A stretch of DNA of 64,000 nt. It comes from Saccharospirillum mangrovi (GTDB lineage Bacteria; Pseudomonadota; Gammaproteobacteria; Pseudomonadales; Natronospirillaceae). The position numbers were made by a program, and so were the translations under genes. The stretch covers positions 3,036,001 to 3,100,000 of the forward strand of contig NZ_CP031415.1 in assembly GCF_003367315.1 (NCBI RefSeq), written 5' to 3'. Positions 11,603-20,699 of this stretch are shown here, piece by piece. The notes under the pieces are model-generated. The model searched no databases, was not told the origin of the DNA, and worked only from the letters and a program-made list of their open reading frames with translations. How positions within the stretch are numbered: the stretch's first letter is position 1; each line of letters opens with the position of its first letter.

Positions 11603-11624
11603 GCCGGGCCAGAACAAGCCCGGC
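11603..11624 (-). other. GC-rich stem-loop between pilE-like gene and nadE
   Basis: Perfect 7-bp arms GCCGGGC and GCCCGGC with an 8-base loop, in the 75-bp gap between the pilin gene and nadE. No T-run follows, so it may be a weak terminator or a processing site rather than a classical terminator. Confidence 0.35.
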
Positions 11625-11640
11625 TCGGGCGGCCTGGGCA

Positions 11641-12108
11641 TTACCAGCAGGGATCGTTGGTGCCGGGCGTATTCTGGCGGCCATCGGTTTGATAGGAGCG
11701 TTTGCGGCCAAGGTAGTCGAGCGTGAACAGCGCGCAGTCGGTATCGGCGATCTGCCCGCCTGTCTCTGTGGCGGCCAGAGCGAAACAAGGCACGCCGTTG
11801 CAGCTCAGTTGCGATAGCGCCGACCCGGCGGGCAATGCAATCGGCCCGGTCAGGTCGGTCGCCAGATTCAGTTGATAGTTACCCGGCTCCGGGAATTCAG
11901 CGCTCAAAGCGTCGGCATAATTGCCCGACTGAGCGCGAGTTTGTTGCAACTCGTTGGCGGCCGACAGCAAGGCGCTGACCGCTTCGGAGCGATGCGCTTG
12001 CCGCAACGTCTGTTGAAAGCCCGGCACCACCAGCGCCAGTAACAGACCAAGAATGGACACCACCATCAGCAATTCGATCAAAGAAAATCCGGTTGATGTT
12101 CGCGGCAT
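11641..12108 (-). CDS. Type IV pilin-like protein (PilE family minor pilin)
   Basis: A 155-residue pseudopilin. The short basic leader MPRTSTG ends in the Gly recognised by prepilin peptidase, and the mature N-terminus FSLIELLMVVSILGLLLALV carries the key Glu5 and the hydrophobic helix. Four cysteines in the C-terminal half (SCNGVPC, DC, DPCW) suggest a disulfide-bonded D-loop at the very end, as in PilE/ComP-like minor pilins. The ATG at 12108 follows AAGGAAGAAAAG; an upstream extension of 53 codons would destroy the leader and is rejected. It is the last gene of the pilin cluster, 23 bp after pilX. Confidence 0.85.
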   Translation of the reverse strand: MPRTSTGFSLIELLMVVSILGLLLALVVPGFQQTLRQAHRSEAVSALLSAANELQQTRAQSGNYADALSAEFPEPGNYQLNLATDLTGPIALPAGSALSQLSCNGVPCFALAATETGGQIADTDCALFTLDYLGRKRSYQTDGRQNTPGTNDPCW

Positions 12109-12131
12109 CTTTTCTTCCTTGAACAGATTCA

Positions 12132-12800
12132 TCAGGGCGCAAACAACAACGGCACTTCGCGCCAACTGAGCCGACCGGTTTTCTGACCCACAACTGTCTG
12201 CGCCATTAACCGTGCCTCGCCATTCCGGCCGGAGGTGTATGCCGTAAGCCGAAACAACGGTTGCCAATAGGCTGAATCAAAACGATGTTCCTGGTTGCTC
12301 GCATCGTGCGAATTCAGTGGCGTAAAGCAGCGCCATTCGACCAACGCCAGAACAGGAACGGTTTCGCCACCGGCTTCGACTTCTATGTCGATGCGTTGAT
12401 GTCGGTTTGAATCCTGCCAAACCGAACGGTCCTGAAAGATTTCGTTTTTATCCAGACTGGGCGGCAATAAACATTGATCCGGCTGATCGGCATCGATGAC
12501 ATAATTACCGAAGAAACAGCGGCCATTCGCGCAGACCTCGCGGTAGCAGTCGCTCGATGCCACGCGGCACAATTCGCCGGCCGGGTTCACCTCAAAGTCG
12601 CCCGCCACGATATCGTTTTCCAACTGCAACAAGGCGGCTTCAACCCACTGGCGACTGTGGCTAAGTTCACCCACGCTGCCGCCCAGTTGCAGTTCCAGCC
12701 GAGCTAATTGCATTGCCGCCGTGCCGGCCACACTGAGCACGACCATCAGAATCAACGCCAGTATTAATACCGCGCCTTGTTGTTGATCAGGGCTTCGCAT
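12132..12800 (-). CDS. pilX: Type IV pilus minor pilin PilX
   Basis: A 222-residue minor pilin. Leader MRSPDQQQG and mature N-terminus AVLILALILMVVLSVAGTAA match PilX/GspK-like proteins, which lack the usual Glu5. The start overlaps the stop of the upstream pilW (TGATG), showing translational coupling. Several cysteines in the middle (GELCRVASSDCYREVC, GRCFF) probably form disulfides in the periplasm. In related bacteria PilX, PilW, PilV and FimT prime the pilus and form a tip complex with PilY1; here no pilY1 follows. Confidence 0.85.
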   Translation of the reverse strand: MRSPDQQQGAVLILALILMVVLSVAGTAAMQLARLELQLGGSVGELSHSRQWVEAALLQLENDIVAGDFEVNPAGELCRVASSDCYREVCANGRCFFGNYVIDADQPDQCLLPPSLDKNEIFQDRSVWQDSNRHQRIDIEVEAGGETVPVLALVEWRCFTPLNSHDASNQEHRFDSAYWQPLFRLTAYTSGRNGEARLMAQTVVGQKTGRLSWREVPLLFAP

Positions 12801-13798
12801 CAGCTTCCCTTATTGCGCAGATAGACACTGGAAGACAGCGTGGCCGACAGAGGCTCGCCATTTTTGAGCGGCGATTCGCTGGTGACGGTGACGTCGATTT
12901 CGACACTCACAACCTGGCTAAAATTCAACGTCGCCGAGTCACGAATGTGTTGGGCGTCGACAAAGCGGTCAACCGCATCGTCATCGTTGGTATCGAGGCC
13001 ATAACGCAGTTGCAGATCGGTAACGCCTTCGACCAGAACTTCGCTGTTGGCGTCGGAATTGATTCGGCCCAGCAAAATCGTTTTAACGTCATCGTCCTCT
13101 TGTTCACGAATCGCGTAGGAATGCTGTGTGAACAAATAGAGTCGCGAGTCGGGAGAAAATTGACTGTCACTGCTTGCCGCTGAGGTATCGCTGCAATCGA
13201 AATGGCCGCGCAGTTGGTGGGTGCAATTGTCACTGTGAGTTGAGATAGAGGATGACGAGTTTCGGGTCGCCCTGAACAGCGACAATTGACTGCAATCGCT
13301 ATCGACCACGGCCAGAATTCGGTTGTCGTATTTAGCGTCGATTCGGCTACCAGCGGTCAACGTAAAATCAGTGCTGTCTGCATCTGAGGTTTGGTTACTG
13401 ATCACCCAGGACGGATCCGACTCCAGAACCGTCAGTGTTAGAACGTCGGTGCCATCGACAACGTCAAAGCCGTAATCCTCAACATTGTTCGAGCCGCTGA
13501 CGATTGGAAACGGCGGTAAATAATTCGAGCTGTCGGGCGCTACCACATTGGCGATGTTGATCGACGTCCAGTCACAGCCGGCGTGACCAGACTGACGCAG
13601 ATCCGCTAATACAATGTCTAACGCCAATCGCGCGCTTTCCTGCAGTCGAGTCTGTTGTTGCAGCAACATCTGGCTGCGCTGGGCATCGATTAACAAAGTA
13701 ACAACGCCACCGATCACCAACAGCGACAGTGCCATAGCGATCAATAATTCCAGCAGACTGAAACCTTGTTGTGTTTCGTCTCTTTGTTGCAACACCAT
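12800..13798 (-). CDS. pilW: Type IV pilus minor pilin PilW
   Basis: A 332-residue minor pilin, the largest in the cluster. The leader ends in QQG and the mature helix starts FSLLELLIAMALSLLVIGGVV with Glu5 present. The remainder is a long, acidic, Ser/Asp-rich globular domain with several cysteines, in keeping with PilW, which has a large C-terminal domain. It lies 12 bp after pilV and overlaps pilX by one base. It is needed for pilus assembly in homologous systems; its exact role here is inferred from position. Confidence 0.88.
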   Translation of the reverse strand: MVLQQRDETQQGFSLLELLIAMALSLLVIGGVVTLLIDAQRSQMLLQQQTRLQESARLALDIVLADLRQSGHAGCDWTSINIANVVAPDSSNYLPPFPIVSGSNNVEDYGFDVVDGTDVLTLTVLESDPSWVISNQTSDADSTDFTLTAGSRIDAKYDNRILAVVDSDCSQLSLFRATRNSSSSISTHSDNCTHQLRGHFDCSDTSAASSDSQFSPDSRLYLFTQHSYAIREQEDDDVKTILLGRINSDANSEVLVEGVTDLQLRYGLDTNDDDAVDRFVDAQHIRDSATLNFSQVVSVEIDVTVTSESPLKNGEPLSATLSSSVYLRNKGS

Positions 13799-13810
13799 CA
13801 GATTCCAACC

Positions 13811-14251
13811 TCAAAGTTGAGCGAAGAAAACAGACACGGTTTCGCTACCGGGCCATTGAATCAACAGACGCACACTTTCTCCGCTGCGCTCCAGTGTTGC
13901 GCTGGCAGCGGGCAACACTTCTTTGAATCGTTGCAGCCAAATGCCCAGGTCGCGTTGCGCAATTTCTGCGGCAGAGCAAACCTGGGTTTCGCACTCAGGT
14001 GCAACCGGAACGGGAGTTGATGGGCCAAATTCATAGCGATTGCTACTGAGCGCGTAATCACGATTGGCGCGCATTCGGTCGAATAATTCGTCGGCCAATA
14101 AGGCGGCCTGTACTTGTCTGATCGCTTCCTGATTCAAACTCAACGCTCGGCTCTGCAGTTGCGCGAATCCGAGTAAGGCGATGGCTAGAATGGTGATGGC
14201 GATGAGCACTTCGATTAGCGTGGCGCCTGTCTGCGAGCTGATTCTTTTCAT
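13811..14251 (-). CDS. pilV: Type IV pilus minor pilin PilV
   Basis: A 146-residue prepilin. MKRISSQTG is the leader and ATLIEVLIAITILAIALLGF the mature helix with Glu5, the pattern of PilV/GspI proteins. The middle contains a CETQVC pair likely to form a disulfide. It starts only six bases after the fimT stop, so it is co-translated with its neighbours. Confidence 0.88.
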   Translation of the reverse strand: MKRISSQTGATLIEVLIAITILAIALLGFAQLQSRALSLNQEAIRQVQAALLADELFDRMRANRDYALSSNRYEFGPSTPVPVAPECETQVCSAAEIAQRDLGIWLQRFKEVLPAASATLERSGESVRLLIQWPGSETVSVFFAQL

Positions 14252-14257
14252 GAGTCG

Positions 14258-14809
14258 TTAGCCCACGCAATTTTCAGGTTTTGCGGCGTCAAACCGAATG
14301 CGGCCAGTGGGCGAAATCACCACGGCGCTGAGAAATTCGATATCCAAACGGCACACAAAAAATGATCCGTTACTGCCCGACGCCCTGCCTTGTCGGTCAA
14401 ACAGGACGGCACGATTGAGATTAAAACGAACGGAAACATTCAATGGCGCGTCTTCATAAACAGAGATTAACGGTTCGCCATCCTGATGCTGTTTATCTTC
14501 GTTCAGGTCGACAAAAACAAACCAGCCGGGCGTCCAGTCACCACCCGCCGAAGCGCATTGCAAATTATTGGGATTGGCAACAAAGAGATCGGTTGTTGTG
14601 CAGACAGCCACCGGCAAACCCAAAGTGCGCGCCTGGGTTCGCGCCAGTGTCAGATGAGCAAACAGATCGTCGCGCAGGCGATTCGCGCTTTGCGTTTGAA
14701 TTAACGATTGGTAACCGGGCAGCGCCACAGCGGTGAGCAGCGCGAGTAACGCCAGACTTACCAAGAGTTCGATCAGCGTCCATCCGTGCGCTGAATGCCA
14801 GCCGTTCAT
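14258..14809 (-). CDS. fimT: Type IV pilus minor pilin FimT/GspH type
   Basis: A 183-residue pseudopilin of the GspH/FimT group and the first gene of the minor pilin cluster. The leader MNGWHSAHG is followed by WTLIELLVSLALLALLTAVA with Glu5 and then the usual PGYQSLIQTQSANRLRDDLFAHLTLARTQA helix-turn of FimT proteins. In several species FimT-like minor pilins bind DNA during natural transformation; whether this one does is unknown. A perfect hairpin ends five bases before its start codon and contains the only plausible ribosome site. ispH lies about 120 bp upstream on the same strand. Confidence 0.87.
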   Translation of the reverse strand: MNGWHSAHGWTLIELLVSLALLALLTAVALPGYQSLIQTQSANRLRDDLFAHLTLARTQARTLGLPVAVCTTTDLFVANPNNLQCASAGGDWTPGWFVFVDLNEDKQHQDGEPLISVYEDAPLNVSVRFNLNRAVLFDRQGRASGSNGSFFVCRLDIEFLSAVVISPTGRIRFDAAKPENCVG

Positions 14810-14813
14810 CCGT

Positions 14814-14840
14814 GTCGGCCCTATTCGTCAGAGGGCCGAC
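14814..14840 (-). promoter_or_regulatory. Hairpin in the fimT leader
   Basis: Reading the minus strand, GTCGGCCCT and AGGGCCGAC form a perfect 9-bp stem with a 9-base loop, ending five bases before the fimT ATG. The 3' arm contains AGGG, the only Shine-Dalgarno-like stretch there. It could act as an attenuator after ispH or as a translational switch for the pilin cluster. Confidence 0.5.
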
Positions 14841-14931
14841 AGAGTAACGGAGACGTTTGAGGAAAGGCAGGGTGGCGTGTCGATCAGCGGTCGGCTTTGC
14901 CAACCGCTTCAAGTTTTAAGCGGGATTCGAG

Positions 14932-15879
14932 TTAACCCAAATCCTTCATGCGCAGTTCGCGCGGAATGGAGAAGGTGATGTTTTCCGGAATGCCGTCGAG
15001 TTCGATGGGAGTGTCAGCGCCCAAAGCCTTCAAACCATCCAACACCTGCGTCACCAGAATTTCCGGCGCTGAGGCACCGGCCGTCACACCAATGCGCTGT
15101 TTGCCTTCAAACCATTTCGCCTGTAACTGGCTGGCGTCATCGAGCAAATAGGCTTCGCAACCCATGCGTTCGGCGAGTTCGCGCAACCGGTTGGAATTGG
15201 ACGAATTCGGCGAGCCGACCACCAACACAATGTCGCATTCGGCGGCGAGAGTTTTCACCGCATCCTGACGGTTTTGCGTGGCGTAGCAGATGTCGTCTTT
15301 GCGCGGGCCTTGAATCTGCGGGAAGCGTTCGCGCAGCGCGTCGATGATGCGTGCGGTGTCGTCCATGGACAGCGTGGTTTGGGTGACGTACGCCAAACGG
15401 GATTCATCGCGCACGGGCAGGCTGGCGACATCGGTTTCGTTTTCGACCAGATAAATATCACCACCCTGGCTGTGATCGTACTGGCCCATGGTGCCTTCCA
15501 CTTCCGGATGGCCGCGGTGACCGATCAGAATGCATTCCATGCCGTCGGCGCTGTATTTGGAGACTTCTAAATGCACCTTGGTAACCAGCGGGCAAGTGGC
15601 GTCGAAGACTTTCAGGCCGCGTTTATCGGCCTCGGCACGTACCGCTTGCGAGACGCCGTGGGCGGAAAAGATCACCAGTTGGTCGTCGGGCACTTCGTTC
15701 AGCTCATCGACAAAGACCGCGCCGCGCTGGCGTAAGTCGTCGACGACGAATTTGTTGTGCACCACTTCGTGACGCACGTAGAGCGGTGCGCCGTAAAGTT
15801 CCAGCGCCCGGTTTACGATGTCGATGGCGCGGTCTACGCCGGCGCAGAAGCCGCGTGGGTTGGCGAGTTTAATGTCCAT
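14932..15879 (-). CDS. ispH: 4-hydroxy-3-methylbut-2-enyl diphosphate reductase IspH
   Basis: A 315-residue iron-sulfur enzyme for the last step of the MEP isoprenoid pathway, giving IPP and DMAPP. Cluster-binding cysteines are visible in [13 protein letters not shown] (residue 12), [12 protein letters not shown] (about 96) and the DCD-like [10 protein letters not shown] (about 197). The motif [15 protein letters not shown] is also diagnostic. It overlaps the end of fkpB by 11 bases, and the order lspA-fkpB-ispH is conserved in gammaproteobacteria. Confidence 0.97.
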   Translation of the reverse strand: MDIKLANPRGFCAGVDRAIDIVNRALELYGAPLYVRHEVVHNKFVVDDLRQRGAVFVDELNEVPDDQLVIFSAHGVSQAVRAEADKRGLKVFDATCPLVTKVHLEVSKYSADGMECILIGHRGHPEVEGTMGQYDHSQGGDIYLVENETDVASLPVRDESRLAYVTQTTLSMDDTARIIDALRERFPQIQGPRKDDICYATQNRQDAVKTLAAECDIVLVVGSPNSSNSNRLRELAERMGCEAYLLDDASQLQAKWFEGKQRIGVTAGASAPEILVTQVLDGLKALGADTPIELDGIPENITFSIPRELRMKDLG

Positions 15880-16309
15880 CCGTCGCGCTCTCTATGGCGA
15901 GAATTTCCACTTCGAAGTCCAGCGCTTTGCCAGCCAACGGGTGGTTGAAGTCTACGGTAACAAATCCATCCTCGATGCTGTCAATCACACCGGGTAACTC
16001 ATTGTTACCGGCGTCGGCAAACGACATCACCATGCCCGGCTCGATTTCTGCGCCAAACTGTTCGCGTTTGAACGTCTGGCGATTTTGCGGGTTGTGCTGA
16101 CCGAAAGCGTGTTCGGGTTCGACGCGTACAGTGCGGTGGTCGCCCACAGCCAAGCCGAGCAAATGTTGCTCGAAACCTTCGGGCAGATTGCCGTCGCCGA
16201 TGGTCAGTGTCGCCGGTGCTTTGTCGAAGGTGGAATCTACGGTCTCGCCGCTGGCCAGCCGCAACGCAAAATGCAGCGTGACGGTGGCGTTTTCCTGAAT
16301 CACATCCAT
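15869..16309 (-). CDS. fkpB: FKBP-type peptidyl-prolyl isomerase FkpB (SlpA)
   Basis: A 146-residue cytoplasmic FKBP-fold prolyl isomerase of the SlyD/FkpB type. The pattern [20 protein letters not shown] is the start of the FKBP half-barrel; an insert-in-flap domain follows ([13 protein letters not shown]-like segment with [17 protein letters not shown]), and [16 protein letters not shown] completes the barrel. Unlike SlyD it has no His-rich tail. It overlaps lspA at its 5' end and ispH at its 3' end, so the four genes ileS-lspA-fkpB-ispH are tightly coupled. Confidence 0.92.
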   Translation of the reverse strand: MDVIQENATVTLHFALRLASGETVDSTFDKAPATLTIGDGNLPEGFEQHLLGLAVGDHRTVRVEPEHAFGQHNPQNRQTFKREQFGAEIEPGMVMSFADAGNNELPGVIDSIEDGFVTVDFNHPLAGKALDFEVEILAIESATDGH

Positions 16310-16821
16310 CGTTTTTCACCGCCAGGCATACGGCGACGCTTGTCCAAAAAGAAGGCGTCGATCAACACCATGATGGCACCGACGGTGATGGCGCTGTCAG
16401 CCAGATTAAACGCCGGGAAATAGCTGTTGCCCCAGTGCGCGTGAATGAAATCGACAACGTAGCCGAGCGTTACACGGTCGTACAAATTGCCCAGCGCGCC
16501 ACCGAGAATCAACGCCAGCGCGATCGACAACCAACGTTCGTGACGCTTCAGACGCAGTATCCAGTTGATCAGCAACAACGACACCGCCAGGGCGATGGCG
16601 ACAAACAGCCAACGCTGCCAGCCGCCGGCCGCGTTCAGAAAACTGAAAGCAGCGCCGCGGTTGTGCAACAACGTGAAGTTGAGCACCGGCAACACCGACA
16701 CTGGCTGAGCGTAAGCGAGCGTGGCGACGGCGATTGACTTGGTCCACAAATCGGCAGCGATGACCGCCGCCGAAATCAACAGCCAAAATGACTGACGCAG
16801 GTTCAATTTGAGCTTAGGCAA
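16300..16821 (-). CDS. lspA: Lipoprotein signal peptidase LspA
   Basis: A 173-residue inner-membrane aspartyl protease that removes signal peptides from prolipoproteins such as BamD and BamE. Four membrane helices are visible, with the catalytic Asp residues in [21 protein letters not shown] and [18 protein letters not shown]. No ATG fits the expected N-terminus; a TTG at 16821 overlaps the ileS stop and gives [14 protein letters not shown] with normal length. An upstream ATG would overlap ileS by a further 70 bases and is less likely. The non-ATG start may keep expression low. Confidence 0.9.
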   Translation of the reverse strand: MPKLKLNLRQSFWLLISAAVIAADLWTKSIAVATLAYAQPVSVLPVLNFTLLHNRGAAFSFLNAAGGWQRWLFVAIALAVSLLLINWILRLKRHERWLSIALALILGGALGNLYDRVTLGYVVDFIHAHWGNSYFPAFNLADSAITVGAIMVLIDAFFLDKRRRMPGGEKRWM

Positions 16822-19633
16822 AGTGGCGTACCTCGCCGGAACCTGCGACGTTTTCAACGCAGCGACCGCACAGATCCGGGTGTTCGGCATGCTTACCAAC
16901 GTCAGGACGCTGATGCCAGCAACGCTCGCACTTGGCTTCTTCGGAGGCGACGACGACAACTTTCAGACCTTCGAGTTCGGTCTCAACGGCGTCCGCCGGG
17001 GCGTCGTTCAGATCGGCCAGACGCGCTTCGCTGGTCAGAGTAACAAAGCGCAGTTCGTCGCCCAGTTCTGCCAGCGCTGTTTTCAGTTCGGCGTCGCAGT
17101 AGAGCGTTACTTCGGCTTTCAGACTGCCGCCAACGCGACCTTCATTGCGCGCCAGTTCCAGTACTTTGTTAACGCCTTCTTTCGCCGCCTGAACCTGTGC
17201 CCAGAAGGCGCTATTCATCGGCTCGGTTTCGGACAACGGCAGCAGACCTTCGTACCAGGTTTGCTCGAACACACTCAGGCTGCGCTCGCCCGGCAGGAAC
17301 TGCCACAGCTCGTCAGCGGTGAAGCTGAGGATCGGCGCAATCCAGCGCACCAAGGCTTCCAGCACGTGGAACAGTGCGGTCTGGCAGGAACGACGCGCCA
17401 GTGAATCGGCCTGGGTGGTGTATTGGCGATCTTTGATGATGTCGAGGTAGAAGCCGCCCATATCGAGCACGCAGAAATGATGGATCTTCTGGTACACCTG
17501 GACGAACTGATAGTTGTCGTACAGGTCAGATATTTCCTGCTGCAAACGGTAGGCACGGTCCATGGCCCAGCGGTCCAGCGCCAGCATCTGGTCCGGGTCG
17601 ACCTGATCTTTCGCCGGGTCAAAACCGCTCAGGTTGGAGATAAAGAAACGCGCGGTATTGCGGATGCGACGATAGGCATCGGCGGTGCGGTTCAGAATTT
17701 CCTTCGACATCGCCATCTCGCCGCTGTAATCGGTCGCGGCCACCCACAGGCGCATGATGTCGGCGCCCATGGTGTTGAAGATTTCGTCCGGCTCGATGCC
17801 GTTGCCCAACGACTTGGACATCTTGTGTCCTTTTTCGTCGATGGTGAAACCGTGCGTCAGCACCTGTTTGTACGGCGCGGTGCCGTTGATCGCGACGGCG
17901 GTTTTCAGCGACGACTGGAACCAGCCGCGATGCTGATCCGAACCTTCCAGATACATGTCAGCCGGGTATTGGCCGAGTTCCGGACGCTTGCGCAACACGG
18001 TGTCGTGGGTGACACCGGAGTCGAACCAGACGTCGAGGGTATCGGTGACTTTTTCGTACTGATCGGCATCGCTGATGACATCGGCCAGATCGAGTTCCCA
18101 CCAGGCATCCATACCGCCGGTTTCAACGCGCTGGGCGACTTCTTCGATGATGCGCGACAGTTCCGGATGCAGCTCGCCGGTTTCTTTGTGCGTGACAAAA
18201 GCGATGGGCACGCCCCAGGTTCGCTGACGCGAGATACACCAGTCGGGGCTTTGTTCCATCATTGCTTCGATGCGGTTCTGGCCCCAACCCGGCACCCAGC
18301 GCACACCTTTGATGGCATCCAGCGCCTGGCCGCGCAGGTTTTGTTTGTCCATGCTGATGAACCATTGCGGCGTGGCGCGGTAGATCAGCGGGGTTTTGGT
18401 GCGCCAGCAATGGGCGTAGCTGTGCGTCAGTTTGCCTTCACTGAGCAGACGGCCGTGTTCTTTGCACACTTCAATGATGTGCGGCTCGACTTTATAAACG
18501 TGCTCGCCGGCAAACAGCTCGACGTTGTTGCGATAGACACCGCCGTCGTCGAGCGGATTCAGTGTTTCGATGCCGTAGCGTTGGCACACCAGGAAGTCGT
18601 CCATGCCGTGATCGGGCGCGGTGTGGACCAGACCCGTACCGGCGTCGAGCGTGACGTGTTCACCGAGCAGAACCGGAATGTCACGCTGATAGAACGGATG
18701 ATCGAACACCAGCCCTTCCAACGCCTGACCTTTAGCGCGACCAAGCACTTCGGTGTTGCTCAGATTCTGACGCGCCGTCGCCGCTTCCAGCAGACCTTCG
18801 GCCAGGATCAGGCGCGCCGGGGCGCCATTCACTTCGGTTTGCACCAGCACATAATCCAGTTCTGGATGCACGGAAATGGCTTGCGAGGCGGGCAACGTCC
18901 AAGGTGTGGTGGTCCAGATAACGGCGCCGATTTCGCCCTCGCCTGCGTCGCTTCCAAACGCTTTCAACACCGCAGCCGGATCTTGAGCAGCGTAGCGTAC
19001 GTCGATGCTGAACGAGGTTTTGTCTTTGTATTCGACTTCGGCTTCAGCCAACGCCGAACCGCCGACAACGCTCCAGTACACCGGTTTAAAACCGCGCACC
19101 AGATGGCCGCTGTCGGCGATTTTGCCGAGTGCGCGGATGATGTCGGCTTCGGTTTGATGATTCAGCGTCAGATAGGGGTTTTGCCAATCGCCAAACACGC
19201 CCATGCGGATAAAGCCTTTGCGCTGGTTGTCGATCTGACCCAGGGCATAGGCGCGGCATTCGGCGCGGAAGGTTTTGAAGTCAACCTTGTCGCCGGCGCG
19301 GCCGATGGTGGTTTCGACTTTGTGTTCGATTGGCAGACCGTGGCAGTCCCAACCGGGCACGTAAGGCGCATCGAAACCGATAAAGCTCTTCGATTTGATG
19401 ATGATGTCTTTAAGGATTTTGTTAACCGCGTGACCCAGGTGCAGATCGCCGTTCGCGTACGGCGGTCCGTCGTGAAGAATGAACTTGGGGCGACCTGCGC
19501 TGGCGGCGCGAATGCGCTGGTAAATGCCGTTTTGCTCCCAATGAGCCAGCATTTCCGGCTCACGCTGGGCCAGGTTTCCGCGCATCGGAAAATCCGTGTG
19601 CGGCAGATTCAGTGTCGCTTTGTAATCAGTCAT
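16814..19633 (-). CDS. ileS: Isoleucyl-tRNA synthetase
   Basis: A 939-residue class I aminoacyl-tRNA synthetase. The HIGH-type motif is [16 protein letters not shown] (about residues 57-72), the KMSKS motif is [11 protein letters not shown] (about 605), the editing domain lies between them, and the C-terminus has a zinc-binding segment CERCWHQRP...LCGRC. The length is normal for the bacterial type. It lies between ribF and lspA, a conserved order. Confidence 0.98.
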   Translation of the reverse strand: MTDYKATLNLPHTDFPMRGNLAQREPEMLAHWEQNGIYQRIRAASAGRPKFILHDGPPYANGDLHLGHAVNKILKDIIIKSKSFIGFDAPYVPGWDCHGLPIEHKVETTIGRAGDKVDFKTFRAECRAYALGQIDNQRKGFIRMGVFGDWQNPYLTLNHQTEADIIRALGKIADSGHLVRGFKPVYWSVVGGSALAEAEVEYKDKTSFSIDVRYAAQDPAAVLKAFGSDAGEGEIGAVIWTTTPWTLPASQAISVHPELDYVLVQTEVNGAPARLILAEGLLEAATARQNLSNTEVLGRAKGQALEGLVFDHPFYQRDIPVLLGEHVTLDAGTGLVHTAPDHGMDDFLVCQRYGIETLNPLDDGGVYRNNVELFAGEHVYKVEPHIIEVCKEHGRLLSEGKLTHSYAHCWRTKTPLIYRATPQWFISMDKQNLRGQALDAIKGVRWVPGWGQNRIEAMMEQSPDWCISRQRTWGVPIAFVTHKETGELHPELSRIIEEVAQRVETGGMDAWWELDLADVISDADQYEKVTDTLDVWFDSGVTHDTVLRKRPELGQYPADMYLEGSDQHRGWFQSSLKTAVAINGTAPYKQVLTHGFTIDEKGHKMSKSLGNGIEPDEIFNTMGADIMRLWVAATDYSGEMAMSKEILNRTADAYRRIRNTARFFISNLSGFDPAKDQVDPDQMLALDRWAMDRAYRLQQEISDLYDNYQFVQVYQKIHHFCVLDMGGFYLDIIKDRQYTTQADSLARRSCQTALFHVLEALVRWIAPILSFTADELWQFLPGERSLSVFEQTWYEGLLPLSETEPMNSAFWAQVQAAKEGVNKVLELARNEGRVGGSLKAEVTLYCDAELKTALAELGDELRFVTLTSEARLADLNDAPADAVETELEGLKVVVVASEEAKCERCWHQRPDVGKHAEHPDLCGRCVENVAGSGEVRHFA

Positions 19634-19704
19634 GGAGGTCGGTCACTTCGGTCAATGGGCCTGTCTCAGGCAACCGGGGTTGGATGGGTTGGTGCTCACT
19701 CAAA

Positions 19705-20625
19705 TCAAAGGTGTTGTCGATCATTGATGTTGAACCAGTCCCGGGCTTGGTTAATGTCGCGCTGGATCTGGTTTTTAAGGGCGTCAAGGTTATCAAATCT
19801 TTCTATACCTCGCAGCCGCTGCCATAGCTGCACATCGAGGCGTTGGCCGTACAAATCAAGTTCGGTGTCGAACAAGTGAACTTCGAGCCAATTGCGGGTG
19901 TCGCCAACGGTCGGTTTGGGGCCGAGGTTAGCGACACCGGGAATCCAACGGTCGCCAACGCGAGTGCGCACGACGAAGACGCCGTTGGTCGCAAGCTTCG
20001 GATGGTTCAGCAGAATGTTGGCCGTGGGCACACCGATGGTGCGGCCCAACTTACGACCGTGGACCACGCGGCCACTCAAGGTATAGGGTTCACCCAGCAA
20101 TTCCGCCGCTTCGTTCAATCGGCCTTCGGCAAGGCAGGTGCGGATGGCGGTGCTGGAAACCCGGTCGTCGCCCAGCCGCTGGGATTCCAGTTGCTGAACT
20201 TCGAAATCGTATTGGCGCAGGAAATCGACATCGCCGCGTCGGTCGTTGCCGAAGCGGAAGTCGTCGCCGACTTGTACCCAGCGCGCATTCAAACCATCGA
20301 GCAGAATCTTCTGCACAAACTCCGCGGCCGACATGGCGCGCAAAGCTGAGTTGAACGGCAGCACCACCAGTTGATCGACGCCCATGGCGCTGAGCCGACG
20401 GACTTTGTCGTTCAGTGCGGCCAGGCGTGCTGGCGCGCCTTTGGGGTCGAAAAACTCTCGCGGTTGCGGTTCGAAAGTCACAACGGTGGATGCCAGACCG
20501 CGCGAGTGGGCGGCCTGGTTCAGCGCTTCGATAAGTCGCTGGTGGCCCAAATGCAGGCCATCAAAACTGCCAATGGTCACGGCCGAGGGCTGGCCGAGCG
20601 GTCGAGGTCGACGACTGATGCGCAT
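19705..20625 (-). CDS. ribF: Bifunctional riboflavin kinase / FMN adenylyltransferase
   Basis: A 306-residue enzyme that makes FMN and FAD. The N-terminal nucleotidyltransferase domain shows VTIGSFDGLHLGHQRLI (HxGH-type motif) and SSTAIRTCLAEG; the C-terminal flavokinase domain shows GRVVHGRKLGRTIGVPTANI with the PTAN motif. The ATG at 20625 gives the normal length; the reading frame stays open 95 codons further upstream but that stretch overlaps murJ and has no family match. It lies between murJ and ileS as in many gammaproteobacteria. Confidence 0.97.
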   Translation of the reverse strand: MRISRRPRPLGQPSAVTIGSFDGLHLGHQRLIEALNQAAHSRGLASTVVTFEPQPREFFDPKGAPARLAALNDKVRRLSAMGVDQLVVLPFNSALRAMSAAEFVQKILLDGLNARWVQVGDDFRFGNDRRGDVDFLRQYDFEVQQLESQRLGDDRVSSTAIRTCLAEGRLNEAAELLGEPYTLSGRVVHGRKLGRTIGVPTANILLNHPKLATNGVFVVRTRVGDRWIPGVANLGPKPTVGDTRNWLEVHLFDTELDLYGQRLDVQLWQRLRGIERFDNLDALKNQIQRDINQARDWFNINDRQHL

Positions 20626-20699
20626 AGCGATCTGCGGTGGCGAACAGGGCCGCGCAGTATACAAAAAAGTGCCCTTGGCGTCTTCCGTCCTGCACAGTT

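Noticed and set aside
12109-12267. 53-codon N-terminal extension of the PilE-like protein
   Set aside because: It would bury the prepilin leader inside the protein and overlaps pilX; a good ribosome site precedes the shorter form.
17423-19879. Long open frame antisense to ileS (over 800 codons)
   Set aside because: It lies opposite a certain gene and arises from the codon bias of the GC-rich ileS; the translated product shows no motif or signal.
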